The notes beneath the pieces were generated by a model. The model was not told the origin of the DNA. It saw only the letters and a list, made by a program, of their open reading frames with translations, and did not search any database. From contig DYNF01000005.1 of NCBI GenBank assembly GCA_020721205.1, forward strand, positions 11,480 to 73,465: 61,986 bases of DNA, in the 5' to 3' direction. The position numbers were made by a program, and so were the translations under genes. The stretch is from Prochloron sp. SulCav_FS08_3_32_3330 (GTDB taxonomy: Bacteria; Cyanobacteriota; Cyanobacteriia; Cyanobacteriales; DYNF01). This document shows, piece after piece, positions 34,396 through 43,357 of this stretch (the first letter of the stretch is position 1; each line of letters starts with the position of its first letter).

Positions 34396-35190
34396 ATGCG
34401 CCTTTGGTTTGATCATTTATCTCAAAATAATCCTTTGAGAATATTGCCTCCCCAACATAAAATGTTATTTGTATTAATAGGTTTAATTATATCTTTAATT
34501 GCCCATCCACCGATCCAAATAGCGATCACTGTATGGATGAGTATAGGGGTAGTAAATTATGCTAAAATTCCGATTAGTATTTATAGTAAAATGTTAGGTT
34601 TAGCTATCGCTTTTTGGTTAACCAGTGTCCCCGCTTTATTAATTTCAATTATAGCAGTAAATCAACAAGGAGCAATCCAAGGAGATGCTTTATCAGGGCT
34701 AACTATTGGCTCTTATTATTTATATTTAAGTTATCAAGGTTTTAGCCAAATTACTTTAATTTTTAGCCGGACAATAGCGACAGTTTCTTGTGTTTATTTT
34801 CTTTTATTTACTACCCCCTTAACAGAAATTTTACAAGTATTACGTCGTCTTGGTTTTCCTGTAATTTTAACAGAATTACTATTACTTATGTACAGATTTA
34901 TTGGAATTTTATTATCTAGTGCTAGTGAAATTTGGAATGCTCAACAATCTCGCAATGGTTACAGTAATCATAAGCGTTGGCTTTATAGTTTAAGTTTATT
35001 AATTACACAATTATTTCAGAAAACAATGATTCATTATCGTCAATTAATTTTGACTACCGCTTCGAGAGGTTTTAATGGAGAATTGAGAGTTTGGTCATCT
35101 CAAAATTATCATCCTTCTCAAAGATATTTAATTGAAGCAACTCTCGGTTATTTAGTATTAATAATTTTAAACTTTCAGTTAAGTAGGTAA
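34396..35190 (+). CDS. cbiQ: Cobalt ECF transporter, transmembrane component CbiQ
   Basis: A 264-residue T component with about five helices. The start MRLWFDHLSQNNPLRILPPQHKMLF is CbiQ-like. The two coupling-helix motifs of the family appear in altered form (SEIWNAQQSRNGY and LTTASRGFNG, both of the A-R-G type). It couples the ATPase to CbiMN. A family A repeat separates it from cbiN; cbiO follows after 9 bp. Confidence 0.92.
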   Translation: MRLWFDHLSQNNPLRILPPQHKMLFVLIGLIISLIAHPPIQIAITVWMSIGVVNYAKIPISIYSKMLGLAIAFWLTSVPALLISIIAVNQQGAIQGDALSGLTIGSYYLYLSYQGFSQITLIFSRTIATVSCVYFLLFTTPLTEILQVLRRLGFPVILTELLLLMYRFIGILLSSASEIWNAQQSRNGYSNHKRWLYSLSLLITQLFQKTMIHYRQLILTTASRGFNGELRVWSSQNYHPSQRYLIEATLGYLVLIILNFQLSR

Positions 35191-35199
35191 ATAAAATTA

Positions 35200-36024
35200 A
35201 TGTCTGAATGGTTATTACAATTTAAAGATGTTTTCTATACTTATCCGGGTACAACAAATCCGGCGATCGCTAGGTTAAATCTGAATATTCCTCAAGGAAA
35301 AAATTGTGCGGTGATTGGTCATAATGGTTGTGGAAAAACCACCTTATTTTTATTAGCAAATGGACTATATAAACCAAATAAAGGTAATATTCAATGGCAA
35401 GGAAAACATCTTAAATATGATCATAAATCTTTAATAAAATTAAGACAAGAAGTAGGGCTAGTTTTTCAAAATCCTGAACAGCAATTAATTGCCACAACGG
35501 TAGAAGAAGATATCTCTTATGGTTTATGTAATATAGGATGTTCTGAGACCATAATTGAGGAAAAAGTAACAGAAATATTAACAAGTTTTGAGTTAAATTC
35601 AATTGCGAATAGACCTATTTATCAATTAAGTTTAGGACAAAAAAAATTAGTTTCTTTAGCGGGAGTAATGGTCTTAAAACCGACTTTATTATTATTAGAT
35701 GAACCCACAGCTTATCTTGATCCTTTACATAGTCGTCAGTTAGCAGAAACTTTAACAAAAATTAAAGATCAAGGTACTACTATTGTGATGGCAACTCATG
35801 ACTTAGAATGGGTTTATAATTGGGCTGATTGGCTATTTGTTTTAAGGGAAGGTAAATTAATCTTAGAAGGTACACCTCAAGAAGTTTTTAGTCAAACAGA
35901 ATTATTAGAAAATCTCAAACTTGGTGTACCTTTAGTACATAAATTATTATCTTTAGTCGAAAAAATTGATCAATTTACGACAATTGATCAACTTAAAAAC
36001 AACATTTTAAAGATGTTAAAATAA
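35200..36024 (+). CDS. cbiO: Cobalt ECF transporter, ATPase component CbiO
   Basis: A 274-residue ABC ATPase that powers cobalt uptake. Walker A is GHNGCGKTTL (about 40-49), the Q-loop is VFQNPEQQL, which is typical of ECF ATPases, the signature is LSLGQKK, Walker B is LLLLDEPTAYLD and the H-loop is ATHDLEW. The extra C-terminal part (about 235-274) is common in CbiO. All motifs are intact. It is the last gene of cbiMNQO. Confidence 0.95.
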   Translation: MSEWLLQFKDVFYTYPGTTNPAIARLNLNIPQGKNCAVIGHNGCGKTTLFLLANGLYKPNKGNIQWQGKHLKYDHKSLIKLRQEVGLVFQNPEQQLIATTVEEDISYGLCNIGCSETIIEEKVTEILTSFELNSIANRPIYQLSLGQKKLVSLAGVMVLKPTLLLLDEPTAYLDPLHSRQLAETLTKIKDQGTTIVMATHDLEWVYNWADWLFVLREGKLILEGTPQEVFSQTELLENLKLGVPLVHKLLSLVEKIDQFTTIDQLKNNILKMLK

Positions 36025-36043
36025 TCTCCTCCTTCAAAAAAAG

Positions 36044-36205
36044 CAGAGTGTTTTCATTCTTTTTTTTCCAACGGGTTAAAACCCGTTGCTACTTAAACAA
36101 AACCCGTGAAGACGGGTTTTATGATTAAATATTAACTAATATTAAAAAATTCAACCTGCGTATGCCTGTTTTGTTTATGTAGCGTCAGGTTTTAACCTGT
36201 CGCTA
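36044..36205 (+). repeat. Family A multi-hairpin element
   Basis: Outer end CAGAGTGTTTTCATTC, CAACGGGTTAAAACCCGTTG hairpin, ACCCGTGAAGACGGGT hairpin, TATTAACTAATATTA core, CCTGCGTATGCCTG remnant and the diverged last hairpin GTCAGGTTTTAACCTGTC. It lies between cbiO and the lipoprotein gene and would terminate or stabilise the cbi transcript. Confidence 0.9.
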
Positions 36206-36266
36206 TTAATAAATTTAATTATTAAATATGTTACTATAGAATTGTTTAAATAAATAATAAAAAATC

Positions 36267-36731
36267 ATGAAAAAACAACTTTTTACTTTATTATTAATTC
36301 CTCTTTCCTTGGGTTTGGTTTTTTGTTCGGGAAAAGATAGTCAATCTGAAACTAATTATTCGGGAAAAAATACTCCAGAAATTGCTCAATCTGAATCGGA
36401 TCAACAGTGGCGATTAATGACAGAAAATGAACAAAATTATGAAGTTTTATCCTTGATTAATCATAAAATGGGTATTGGCGCTTTAAATCAATTGGCGTTA
36501 GAAGGATTTATTAGTTATGATTGTGAAAAATCTTTTTATATTAATGATGCTTATGGCGGTTTTCAAACTTTAATGCGCATAAAATGTAATTCCCCTACGG
36601 GGGCTTCTTCTGCTATTTCTTTTAATGAAGTAAGGGTTATTTTTAATCGTTTTGAAGGAAATATTGAAGATTTTGAAATTCAAAGAATAGGGGAGGAAGT
36701 AGATCAATCTACTTTTCCTTTACCCGATTAA
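36267..36731 (+). CDS. Hypothetical lipoprotein
   Basis: A 154-residue protein with a lipoprotein signal: a positive start (MKKQ), a hydrophobic core and lipobox LVFC at residues 17-20. The mature part starts with a flexible Ser/Asn/Gln-rich linker and continues with HKMGIGALNQLALEGFISYDCEKSFYINDAYGG, ending in STFPLPD. I do not recognise the family. It is a single gene followed by a clear terminator. Confidence 0.7.
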   Translation: MKKQLFTLLLIPLSLGLVFCSGKDSQSETNYSGKNTPEIAQSESDQQWRLMTENEQNYEVLSLINHKMGIGALNQLALEGFISYDCEKSFYINDAYGGFQTLMRIKCNSPTGASSAISFNEVRVIFNRFEGNIEDFEIQRIGEEVDQSTFPLPD

Positions 36732-36741
36732 AATTTAAACC

Positions 36742-36774
36742 AAATCCCCGATTTTTCTTGAAAGTCGGGGATTT
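36742..36774 (+). terminator. Intrinsic terminator of the lipoprotein gene
   Basis: AAATCCCCGA (36742-36751) and TCGGGGATTT (36765-36774) pair perfectly around a 13-nt loop, followed by AATTTTCATC. It lies 10 bp after the stop codon. Confidence 0.85.
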
Positions 36775-36807
36775 AATTTTCATCACATTTTGTCAAAAAA
36801 AATCGAA

Positions 36808-36948
36808 TTTTCCCTTGACTTTTGCAATTTTTTCTGTTATTATTTGAATAGATTATGTTATAATGGGAGTGGTGACTTAAGTTTTGAAAAAGCCACCACT
36901 CCCATTATCTAAATTATACAAAAAAAGTCAAGTTTTGGCAAGGGAAAA
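36808..36948. mobile_element. Family E: palindromic MITE-like element (141 bp) with inward promoter-like sites
   Basis: Terminal inverted repeats TTTTCCCTTG (36808-36817) and CAAGGGAAAA (36939-36948) enclose an inner perfect 15-bp inverted repeat ATAATGGGAGTGGTG (36860-36874) / CACCACTCCCATTAT (36894-36908). AAGTCAAG near the right end mirrors CTTGACTT at the left, so TTGACT occurs on both strands facing inward. On the plus strand, TTGACT (36815) lies 17 bp from TATTAT (36838), a good promoter for the following lptB-like gene. No frame is present. Confidence 0.75.
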
Positions 36949-37033
36949 CCCAAAAAAAAACAGCGTTTTTTACAAAAATTAACATAATTTATTTTTGATA
37001 ACTTTTATTATATAATAGCGAAAAAATTTAATC

Positions 37034-37759
37034 GTGATCATCTTAGAAAATATCCATAAATATTACGGCAAAAGGTTAATTGTTAATCGAGTTAACTTAA
37101 GGGTTAATCAAGGGGAAATTGTGGGTTTACTGGGACCTAATGGGGCGGGGAAAACTACTACTTTTTATATTACTACGGGCTTAATTAAACCGAATGAGGG
37201 AAAAGTGTGGTTAGATGACCATGAGGTGACGAGTCTTCCGATTAATAAAAGAGCGCATTTAGGGATTGGTTATTTAACTCAACAGGCGAGTATTTTTCGT
37301 AATTTAACAGTGCAAGAAAATATCCAATTAGTATTAGAAGAAACGGATATTCCTCATCGAGAAAGGGCTTTTCGTTTAGAAACATTGATTAATGAATTTC
37401 GTTTACAAAAGATAATTGATACGAAAGGAAGTCAAGTTTCGGGGGGGGAAAGAAGACGGACTGAGTTAGCGAGGGCGTTGGCTTCGGGGAAAGATGGACC
37501 GAAATATTTATTATTAGATGAACCTTTTGCGGGGGTGGATCCGATTGCGGTGTCAGAAATTCAGAAAATTGTGGCACAATTGAGGGAACGGAATATGGGA
37601 ATTTTAATTACTGATCATAATGTGCGCGAGACTTTAGAAATTACCGATCGAGCGTATATAATGAGAGATGGGGAAATTTTGGCTTCGGGTACATCGGAAG
37701 AACTTTATAATAATCCTTTAGTTAGACAATATTATTTAGGGGATAAATTTTATCAATAA
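37034..37759 (+). CDS. lptB: LPS export ABC ATPase LptB
   Basis: A 241-residue cytosolic ATPase of the lipopolysaccharide transport bridge (LptB2FGC). Walker A is GPNGAGKTTT (about 35-44), the Q-loop region is GYLTQQASIFRNLTV, which is LptB-like, the signature is VSGGERRR, Walker B is YLLLDEPFAGVD and the H-loop is ITDHNV. The start is GTG at 37034. The permease gene follows 83 bp downstream, confirming the assignment. The MITE-like element upstream may supply its promoter. Confidence 0.93.
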   Translation: MIILENIHKYYGKRLIVNRVNLRVNQGEIVGLLGPNGAGKTTTFYITTGLIKPNEGKVWLDDHEVTSLPINKRAHLGIGYLTQQASIFRNLTVQENIQLVLEETDIPHRERAFRLETLINEFRLQKIIDTKGSQVSGGERRRTELARALASGKDGPKYLLLDEPFAGVDPIAVSEIQKIVAQLRERNMGILITDHNVRETLEITDRAYIMRDGEILASGTSEELYNNPLVRQYYLGDKFYQ

Positions 37760-37842
37760 TTTTAAAAAATTCAAAATTCAAAATTCAAAATTCAAAATTA
37801 TTTACTAATAACAAATGACCAATGACCAACCAATAATCAATA

Positions 37843-39021
37843 ATGAAATTATTAAGTAAAAAAGAACCTGTTACATCTTTATCAAAAAATCTGTTAGGAA
37901 TTTCGATCATGGATCGTTATATTATTACAGAATTAACGATTCCCTTTCTTTTTGGCATGGGTTTATTTACCTCTTTAGGGATTGCGATCGGGACGTTATT
38001 TGAGTTAGTTCGTCAAGTAACAGAAGCAGGATTATCTTTAACTCTTGCTCTACAAATTTTATTATTAAAATTACCTGAATTTGTTGTTTTAGCTTTTCCG
38101 ATGGCGATGTTACTTGCTAGTTTAATGGCTTATAGTCGTCTTTCTAGTGATAGTGAAACTATTGCTTTACGCAGTATTGGTGTTAGTATTTATCGTTTAA
38201 TTATCCCCGGAATTATTTTTAGTTTAGTCATTACAGGAGTTACTTATATTTTTAATGATTTTGTAGCGCCTGCGGCGAATTATCAAGCGTCTATTACTTT
38301 AGAAAAAGCTTTAAATCAATCACAAACTTCTTTTAAACAAAATAATATTATTTATCCTGAATATCAATATATAGAAAAAGAAAATGGACAAAAAGAAAGG
38401 GTAATGATTAGGTTATTTTATGCGGAAAAGTTTGATGGGAATGAAATGCAAAATTTAACAATTTTAGAGCGTTCAAAACCGGAAATGAATCAAATTATTA
38501 CGGCAAAATCAGCTAGTTGGAATATTAAAGAAAATACTTGGGACTTTTTTAATGGTACAACTTATACGATCGCACCGGATGGTTCTTATCGCAATATTTT
38601 ACGTTTTGAACATCAACAACTGGCTTTACCAAAAACAGCTTTAGATTTGGCACAAAGGGGAAGAAAACATAAAGAAATGAACATTTTTCAGGCACAAGAA
38701 TACTTAAATATGATCCGTTTTAGTGGGGATGAAAAAGAGATTCGCAAGGTAGAAGTGAGAATACAAGAAAAAATCTCTTTACCTTTTGTTTGTCTAGTTT
38801 TTGGGTTAGTAGGTTCTGCTTTAGGAACTCGTCCTCAAAATACAAGTAAAGCGACGAGTTTTGGTGTGTGTGTGGGGATTGTTTTTTCTTATTATTTATT
38901 AGGTTTTATGAGTAGTTCTTTAGGTGTATGGGGAGTTTTATCTCCTGTTATGTCGGCATGGCTACCGAATATTTTAGGTTTAAGTGCGGGAAGTTTATTG
39001 TTAATAAAATCGGCAAAATAA
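37843..39021 (+). CDS. LptF/LptG family LPS export permease
   Basis: A 392-residue inner-membrane permease of the YjgP/YjgQ family: three N-terminal helices (about 30-125, with LPEFVVLAFPMAMLLASLMAYSRLSSDSE), a periplasmic beta-jellyroll (about 145-290) and three C-terminal helices (about 310-390). It works with LptB to pull LPS from the inner membrane. Cyanobacteria often have a single such permease, so it cannot be called LptF or LptG. The short gap upstream holds repeated AATTCAAAATTCAAA and heptamer-type repeats. Confidence 0.92.
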   Translation: MKLLSKKEPVTSLSKNLLGISIMDRYIITELTIPFLFGMGLFTSLGIAIGTLFELVRQVTEAGLSLTLALQILLLKLPEFVVLAFPMAMLLASLMAYSRLSSDSETIALRSIGVSIYRLIIPGIIFSLVITGVTYIFNDFVAPAANYQASITLEKALNQSQTSFKQNNIIYPEYQYIEKENGQKERVMIRLFYAEKFDGNEMQNLTILERSKPEMNQIITAKSASWNIKENTWDFFNGTTYTIAPDGSYRNILRFEHQQLALPKTALDLAQRGRKHKEMNIFQAQEYLNMIRFSGDEKEIRKVEVRIQEKISLPFVCLVFGLVGSALGTRPQNTSKATSFGVCVGIVFSYYLLGFMSSSLGVWGVLSPVMSAWLPNILGLSAGSLLLIKSAK

Positions 39022-39181
39022 ATTAAATTTTTAAAATAGGAAATAAAATGACAAATATGATAAATAACAAAGGACATATATGACAAAATTACAAATGTTA
39101 ATAAATATAATTTTTTTGCACAAAAATCTATAGTTGTGCGAAAATAGAAATGAAAGATTAGTGGAGTTCTGAGGTTAAATC

Positions 39182-40144
39182 ATGAAAACTCGATTACAAG
39201 TTCAAAAAAAAGCACCGATTCAGTTAAGAAACAATGCTCCTTCAACTCAGTTATTACAAACTAGACCTTTTGATGGGAAGGAGTCTTTAACTCAATCTGA
39301 TCAAGGGGTAAAATCGGAAAATGATCAGCTTTTGGTTTCTAACTTAGATCATATTGGGGTGACAGCGCCCGGAAGCCCTGCTTTTGCACCTATTCAGGCA
39401 AAAATGAGTATTGGTGCGCCCGGGGATAAATATGAACAAGAAGCTGATCAAACGGCGACTAAAGTGGTTAATGAAATTAATCAGCCTTCTTCTGTTCAAC
39501 GCTCGGCACAGGAGGAAGAAGAACTACAGATGAAACCTGAGACGATTCAACGCTCGGCACAGGAGGAAGAAGAACTACAAATGAAATCTGAGACGATTCA
39601 ACGCTCGGTACTGGATGAAGAAGAACTACAGATGAAACCTGAGACGATTCAACGTGCGGCAGAGGATGAAGAAGAACTACAGATGAAACCTGAGACGATT
39701 CAACGTGCGGCACAGGAGGAAGAAGAACTACAGATGAAACCTGAGACGATTCAACGCTCGGCAGAGGATGAAGAAGAACTACAGATGAAACCTGAGACGA
39801 TTCAACGGGAGGCGAATGGTGCGATGACAGCTTCTCCTGATATAGAGGGTGCGATTCAGGGAAGTAAAGGGAAAGGTGAAGCCCTTGATCAAGGGGTGCG
39901 TGGTAAGATGGAACAGGCTTTTGGTGCGGATTTTAGTGGGGTAAAAGTTCACCATAATAGTGAGTCTGATCAAATTAATCAATCAATCCAAGCAAAGGCT
40001 TTTACTACTGGACAGGATTTATTCTTTAAACAAGGTGCTTATGATCCGAATAGTCGCAGTGGACAAGAGTTATTGGCTCACGAATTGACTCATGTTGTGC
40101 AACAAAATGGTGCGACGGTACAATCAAAAAAAGAGAATAAATAA
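39182..40144 (+). CDS. DUF4157 protein with tandem 17-residue repeats
   Basis: A 320-residue soluble protein without a signal peptide. Residues 1-105 are a flexible leader containing SIGAPGDKYEQEAD, typical of DUF4157 proteins. Residues 106-207 are six copies of a 17-mer of the form QRSAQEEEELQMKPETI. The DUF4157 domain (about 240-316) has GVKVHHNSESDQINQSIQAKAF and ends with the zinc-protease-like SGQELLAHELTHVVQQ (HEXXH). In the literature DUF4157 proteins are linked to extracellular contractile injection systems, as cargo or processing factors. No injection-system gene is in the window. Confidence 0.88.
   Translation: MKTRLQVQKKAPIQLRNNAPSTQLLQTRPFDGKESLTQSDQGVKSENDQLLVSNLDHIGVTAPGSPAFAPIQAKMSIGAPGDKYEQEADQTATKVVNEINQPSSVQRSAQEEEELQMKPETIQRSAQEEEELQMKSETIQRSVLDEEELQMKPETIQRAAEDEEELQMKPETIQRAAQEEEELQMKPETIQRSAEDEEELQMKPETIQREANGAMTASPDIEGAIQGSKGKGEALDQGVRGKMEQAFGADFSGVKVHHNSESDQINQSIQAKAFTTGQDLFFKQGAYDPNSRSGQELLAHELTHVVQQNGATVQSKKENK
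39497..39802 (+). repeat. Six tandem 51-bp coding repeats
   Basis: Six in-frame 51-bp units, each coding a 17-residue acidic repeat, differ at a few positions (Ser/Ala, Gln/Glu, Glu/Asp). Two alternate subtypes, AQEEEELQ and AEDEEELQ, point to recent duplication in blocks. Confidence 0.95.
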
Positions 40145-40190
40145 AGTAAAATAAAAGAGTATTTTGTTTTTTAGAATGAATGATAGTATT

Positions 40191-40226
40191 AAAAAATCCG
40201 AAATTGTTAACAATTTCGGATTTTTT
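40191..40226. terminator. Bidirectional intrinsic terminator after the DUF4157 gene
   Basis: AAAAAATCCGAAATTG and CAATTTCGGATTTTTT (16 bp, perfect) flank a TTAA loop. The A-run and T-run make it work in both directions. Confidence 0.92.
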
Positions 40227-40321
40227 AGTTCGGGGTGATCTTCTTAAAATTATAATTAAATCAGAAAAAGTAGAAATAAATTAATCTTAAAATGTGCAAG
40301 TTCTAAAAAAAAAGGTTAAGA

Positions 40322-40432
40322 TATAGCAATTCTCATATTTATGAGGTACAAAATTAATCCTTTTTGTCATTTGTCACTTGTCATTTGTCCTTTGTAAGAC
40401 TGTACCTCATGACTAGGAAAAACGCTATAAAA
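40322..40432. repeat. Family F inverted repeat with heptamers inside
   Basis: ATGAGGTACA (40340-40349) and TGTACCTCAT (40401-40410) are perfect inverted repeats. Outside them lie ATAGC and GCTAT ends, and between them TTTGTCA heptamers. A half copy with the same TGTACCTCAT and GAAAAATGCTATAA end lies at about 8585-8634. The rest of the 370-bp gap before the permease gene is AT-rich with nothing else recognised. Confidence 0.75.
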
Positions 40433-40514
40433 AAATTAAAAAATTGATCACAAAAAAATTTTGAATTTAATTAAAAATAAGTTTTCAATCTAAAATCACA
40501 AATCAAAAATTAAG

Positions 40515-41846
40515 ATGACATTAATCGAAAATAAAACAGAAAATCCAAATCAAACTACTAATTTAATTAGCCTTATAACTGCGATTTGCTTAGTTATTGC
40601 TAATATGGTAGGCACAGGAGTTTTTACCAGTTTAGGCTTTCAAGTATTAGGAATCCAGTCGGGTTTTTCTTTACTCTTTTTATGGTTTGTCGGGGGGATT
40701 TTTGCCCTCTGTGGGGCTTTATGTTATGGCGAGTTAGGATCTGTGATGCCCCGATCGGGCGGGGAATATCATTATTTGTCAAAAATATATCATCCGGCGA
40801 TCGGTTTTTTATCGGGTTGGTTATCGGTGACAGTGGGTTTTGCCGCCCCGATCGCCGCCGCTTCTATGGCTTTAGGGAAATATACCACCAGTGTTTTTCC
40901 CGGAATCAATGAAATGGCGATCGCCCTAATAACGGTAATTGCTGTATCATTTGTACATACTCAAAATATTAAATTAGGAGGTTCTTTTCAGCAAATTTTT
41001 ACCATTTTAAAAATCGCTTTAATTGTTATTTTAATCATTTGTGGTTTAATTTTTGCCAATCCTCAACCCCTTAGTTTTTTACCAAATGCTAATAGTTTTA
41101 CTGACATTTTAAGCTCACCTTTTGCGATTTCTTTAGTCTATGTTTCCTATTCCTATTCTGGTTGGAATGCGGCAATTTATTTAGCTAGTGAAGTTAAAAA
41201 ACCTGAAAAAAATATCCCTCGTGCTTTAATTATTGGAACAGCAATTGTTACAGTTTTATATCTACTTTTAAACTTCATTTTTCTTTATACTGCCCCCATA
41301 GAAGAAATGGCTGGACAGCTTGAGGTGGGAGCGATTGCGGCTAAATATATTTTTGGAGAATCCGGGGGTAAAATCATGGCTTTTTTAATTGCTTTTGGTT
41401 TAATTTCTTCTATTAGTTCAATGATTTTAGCCGGACCTAGAGTAACTCAAGTAATAGGAGAAGATATACCTGTATTTAATTTTCTTGCTAAAAAAAATAA
41501 AAACGGTATTCCTTTATATGCCTTATTACTACAATTATTTATTGTGATTGTGTTAATAATAACTGCCAGTTTTGAAACGATTATTAACTATTTAGGATTT
41601 ACCTTAACTTTATCATCTTTACTAACAGTAATCGGATTATTTATTCATCGTGATAAATATTCTGAAATACCCCGCCCTTATAAAACATGGGGTTATCCCA
41701 TCACACCGATTATATTTTTTAACATTAGTGTGTGGATTTTAGCTTTTATCATCAAAGATAAACCCTTGGTTGCTTTATGGGGTTTAGGAACAATTTTATT
41801 AGGTTTAATCGTCTATTTTATCTCAGCTAAAAAGAAATTAGCTTAA
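40515..41846 (+). CDS. APC-family amino acid permease
   Basis: A 443-residue transporter with about 12 membrane helices. The first helix has the substrate-binding glycine-rich segment MVGTGVFTSLGFQ, and GALCYGELGSVMPRSGGEYHYLSKIYHP is the classic APC block after helix II. YSYSGWNAAIYLASEVKKPEKNIPRALIIG marks helix VI and its loop. It probably takes up or exchanges an amino acid; specificity is not readable. It stands alone in a gap rich in repeats. Confidence 0.9.
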   Translation: MTLIENKTENPNQTTNLISLITAICLVIANMVGTGVFTSLGFQVLGIQSGFSLLFLWFVGGIFALCGALCYGELGSVMPRSGGEYHYLSKIYHPAIGFLSGWLSVTVGFAAPIAAASMALGKYTTSVFPGINEMAIALITVIAVSFVHTQNIKLGGSFQQIFTILKIALIVILIICGLIFANPQPLSFLPNANSFTDILSSPFAISLVYVSYSYSGWNAAIYLASEVKKPEKNIPRALIIGTAIVTVLYLLLNFIFLYTAPIEEMAGQLEVGAIAAKYIFGESGGKIMAFLIAFGLISSISSMILAGPRVTQVIGEDIPVFNFLAKKNKNGIPLYALLLQLFIVIVLIITASFETIINYLGFTLTLSSLLTVIGLFIHRDKYSEIPRPYKTWGYPITPIIFFNISVWILAFIIKDKPLVALWGLGTILLGLIVYFISAKKKLA

Positions 41847-41978
41847 TAATTCAAAATTCAAAATTCAAAATAAGTGCAGTAGAAAAGAGAAAAAGATAAC
41901 TAATCACAATGCACTTTAGCTTAATAATTCAAAATTCAAAATTCAAAATAAATGCACTTTATCTTATCAAATCTTATC

Positions 41979-43286
41979 ATGAAAATCAAAAAAAATCTTT
42001 CTTTAATTTTTGCTTTATTAACGATTAGTTTTTTGACTCAAGCCTGTAATCAAACTGACACTAATGTTACGGAAAATAACGGTGAAACAACCACAGAAAA
42101 CCCTGTAGAAACCACACCTCCAAAACCCGTTGATCCTTTAGCCAAATATGACTTAGAAAAATCAAAAAAATTAACGGATACTGCTAAAATTTTAGCAGGA
42201 ATGACCTTAGATGAAAATAGTTCCCTTGGGGCAATTCAAAAAACTTCAGCATGGTTAAGTAATCATAACTTTTTTGAGAATAAATGGGCAGAATTAGACA
42301 CAAACCAATATAGTAAAGTAAGGGCTTGGTCTGCACAAGAATTAAAAACTTTTCATGATCAGAAAACTCCAGTTTTTTATCCTTTTAGTGGACCTGATTT
42401 TCTCTATCTTTATAACCTTTTTCCCCAAGCAGAAAAATATACGATGTTTGCTTTAGATCCCGTCGGTATAATTCCTACTCTTGATCAACTTTCTCCTGAG
42501 GAAATAAATCAGAAATTAGTTAATGCGAGAAAATCTCTAGGTGCTATCTTAGATTGGAGTTTTTTTCGTACCTTAGATATGGATATTGATTTAGCTGAAC
42601 AGGGTGTTATTCCTATCATTTTTCTATTTATGGCGCGTACTAATAATCAAATTTTAGATGTACAATATATCTCCCTTGATCCGGAGGCGAATATTAAAAT
42701 TATTGACGAAAAAACGAAAAAAGAAATTGAACAAAAAAGGAAACAAATTTGTCAAGAAAATGGAATTAAATTTGATGCTTGTGCTAATTCAAATGTTATT
42801 ATTCCGGCGGATAATGTGGTGTTAGGAGTACAAATTGATTTCCTTCCTGAAGAAGAAAAAATGCCTCGCACTTTATACTATTTTGCGGGTAATTTAGATA
42901 ATAATGGCATGGAAGGAAGACCTCAAGTTAGTAAATTTGTTGCACAAATTAATCCGAAGGAAACTGTCACCTACTTAAAAGCGGCTTCTTATTTAATGTA
43001 TATGGACAGTTTTTCTAATATTCGAGATACTATTTTAGACTATAGTAGTAACATTTTACAGGATGATTCTGGGATGCCTTTAAAAGCATTTGATCCGGCA
43101 AAATGGGACTTTCAATTATATGGAAGTTATAACGCCCCTATTAGTATTTTTAGTGGCAATACTCAAGCAGATTTACGTCAAAAATATCAAACAGATAAAA
43201 ATGTTAAACCTTTAAATTTTGGGATTGGTTATCAATTTCAAGTAGGTACATCTAATTTAATGTTAACTACCAAAAAAGATAATTAA
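41979..43286 (+). CDS. Conserved hypothetical lipoprotein
   Basis: The ATG at 41979 is chosen because it gives a proper lipoprotein signal, KIKKNLSLIFALLTISFLTQAC, with lipobox LTQAC; the frame is open from 41952. The mature protein of about 412 residues starts with a Thr/Pro/Glu-rich linker. The conserved-looking core (PVFYPFSGPDFLYLYNLFP, then EKYTMFALDPVGIIPTL and a late KAFDPAKWDFQLYGSY) I recall only from uncharacterised bacterial proteins. No catalytic motif is clear. It is followed by a family B repeat. Confidence 0.8.
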   Translation: MKIKKNLSLIFALLTISFLTQACNQTDTNVTENNGETTTENPVETTPPKPVDPLAKYDLEKSKKLTDTAKILAGMTLDENSSLGAIQKTSAWLSNHNFFENKWAELDTNQYSKVRAWSAQELKTFHDQKTPVFYPFSGPDFLYLYNLFPQAEKYTMFALDPVGIIPTLDQLSPEEINQKLVNARKSLGAILDWSFFRTLDMDIDLAEQGVIPIIFLFMARTNNQILDVQYISLDPEANIKIIDEKTKKEIEQKRKQICQENGIKFDACANSNVIIPADNVVLGVQIDFLPEEEKMPRTLYYFAGNLDNNGMEGRPQVSKFVAQINPKETVTYLKAASYLMYMDSFSNIRDTILDYSSNILQDDSGMPLKAFDPAKWDFQLYGSYNAPISIFSGNTQADLRQKYQTDKNVKPLNFGIGYQFQVGTSNLMLTTKKDN

Positions 43287-43288
43287 TC

Positions 43289-43345
43289 GGTTTGTTGTTG
43301 CGCTTCAGCGCTAAAAGAAGTGGTGCTAAAGCACAACAACGAACC
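43289..43345. repeat. Family B palindromic repeat
   Basis: GGTTTGTTGTTGCGCTTCAGCGC and TGGTGCTAAAGCACAACAACGAACC form the ends; it sits between two convergent genes and probably serves as a shared transcript end. Confidence 0.9.
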
Positions 43346-43357
43346 TTATTTTTTGAC

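Noticed and set aside
39477-39713. Minus-strand repeat frame (VPSVESSQVSSVVLL type)
   Set aside because: Antisense reading of the 51-bp repeats in the DUF4157 gene.
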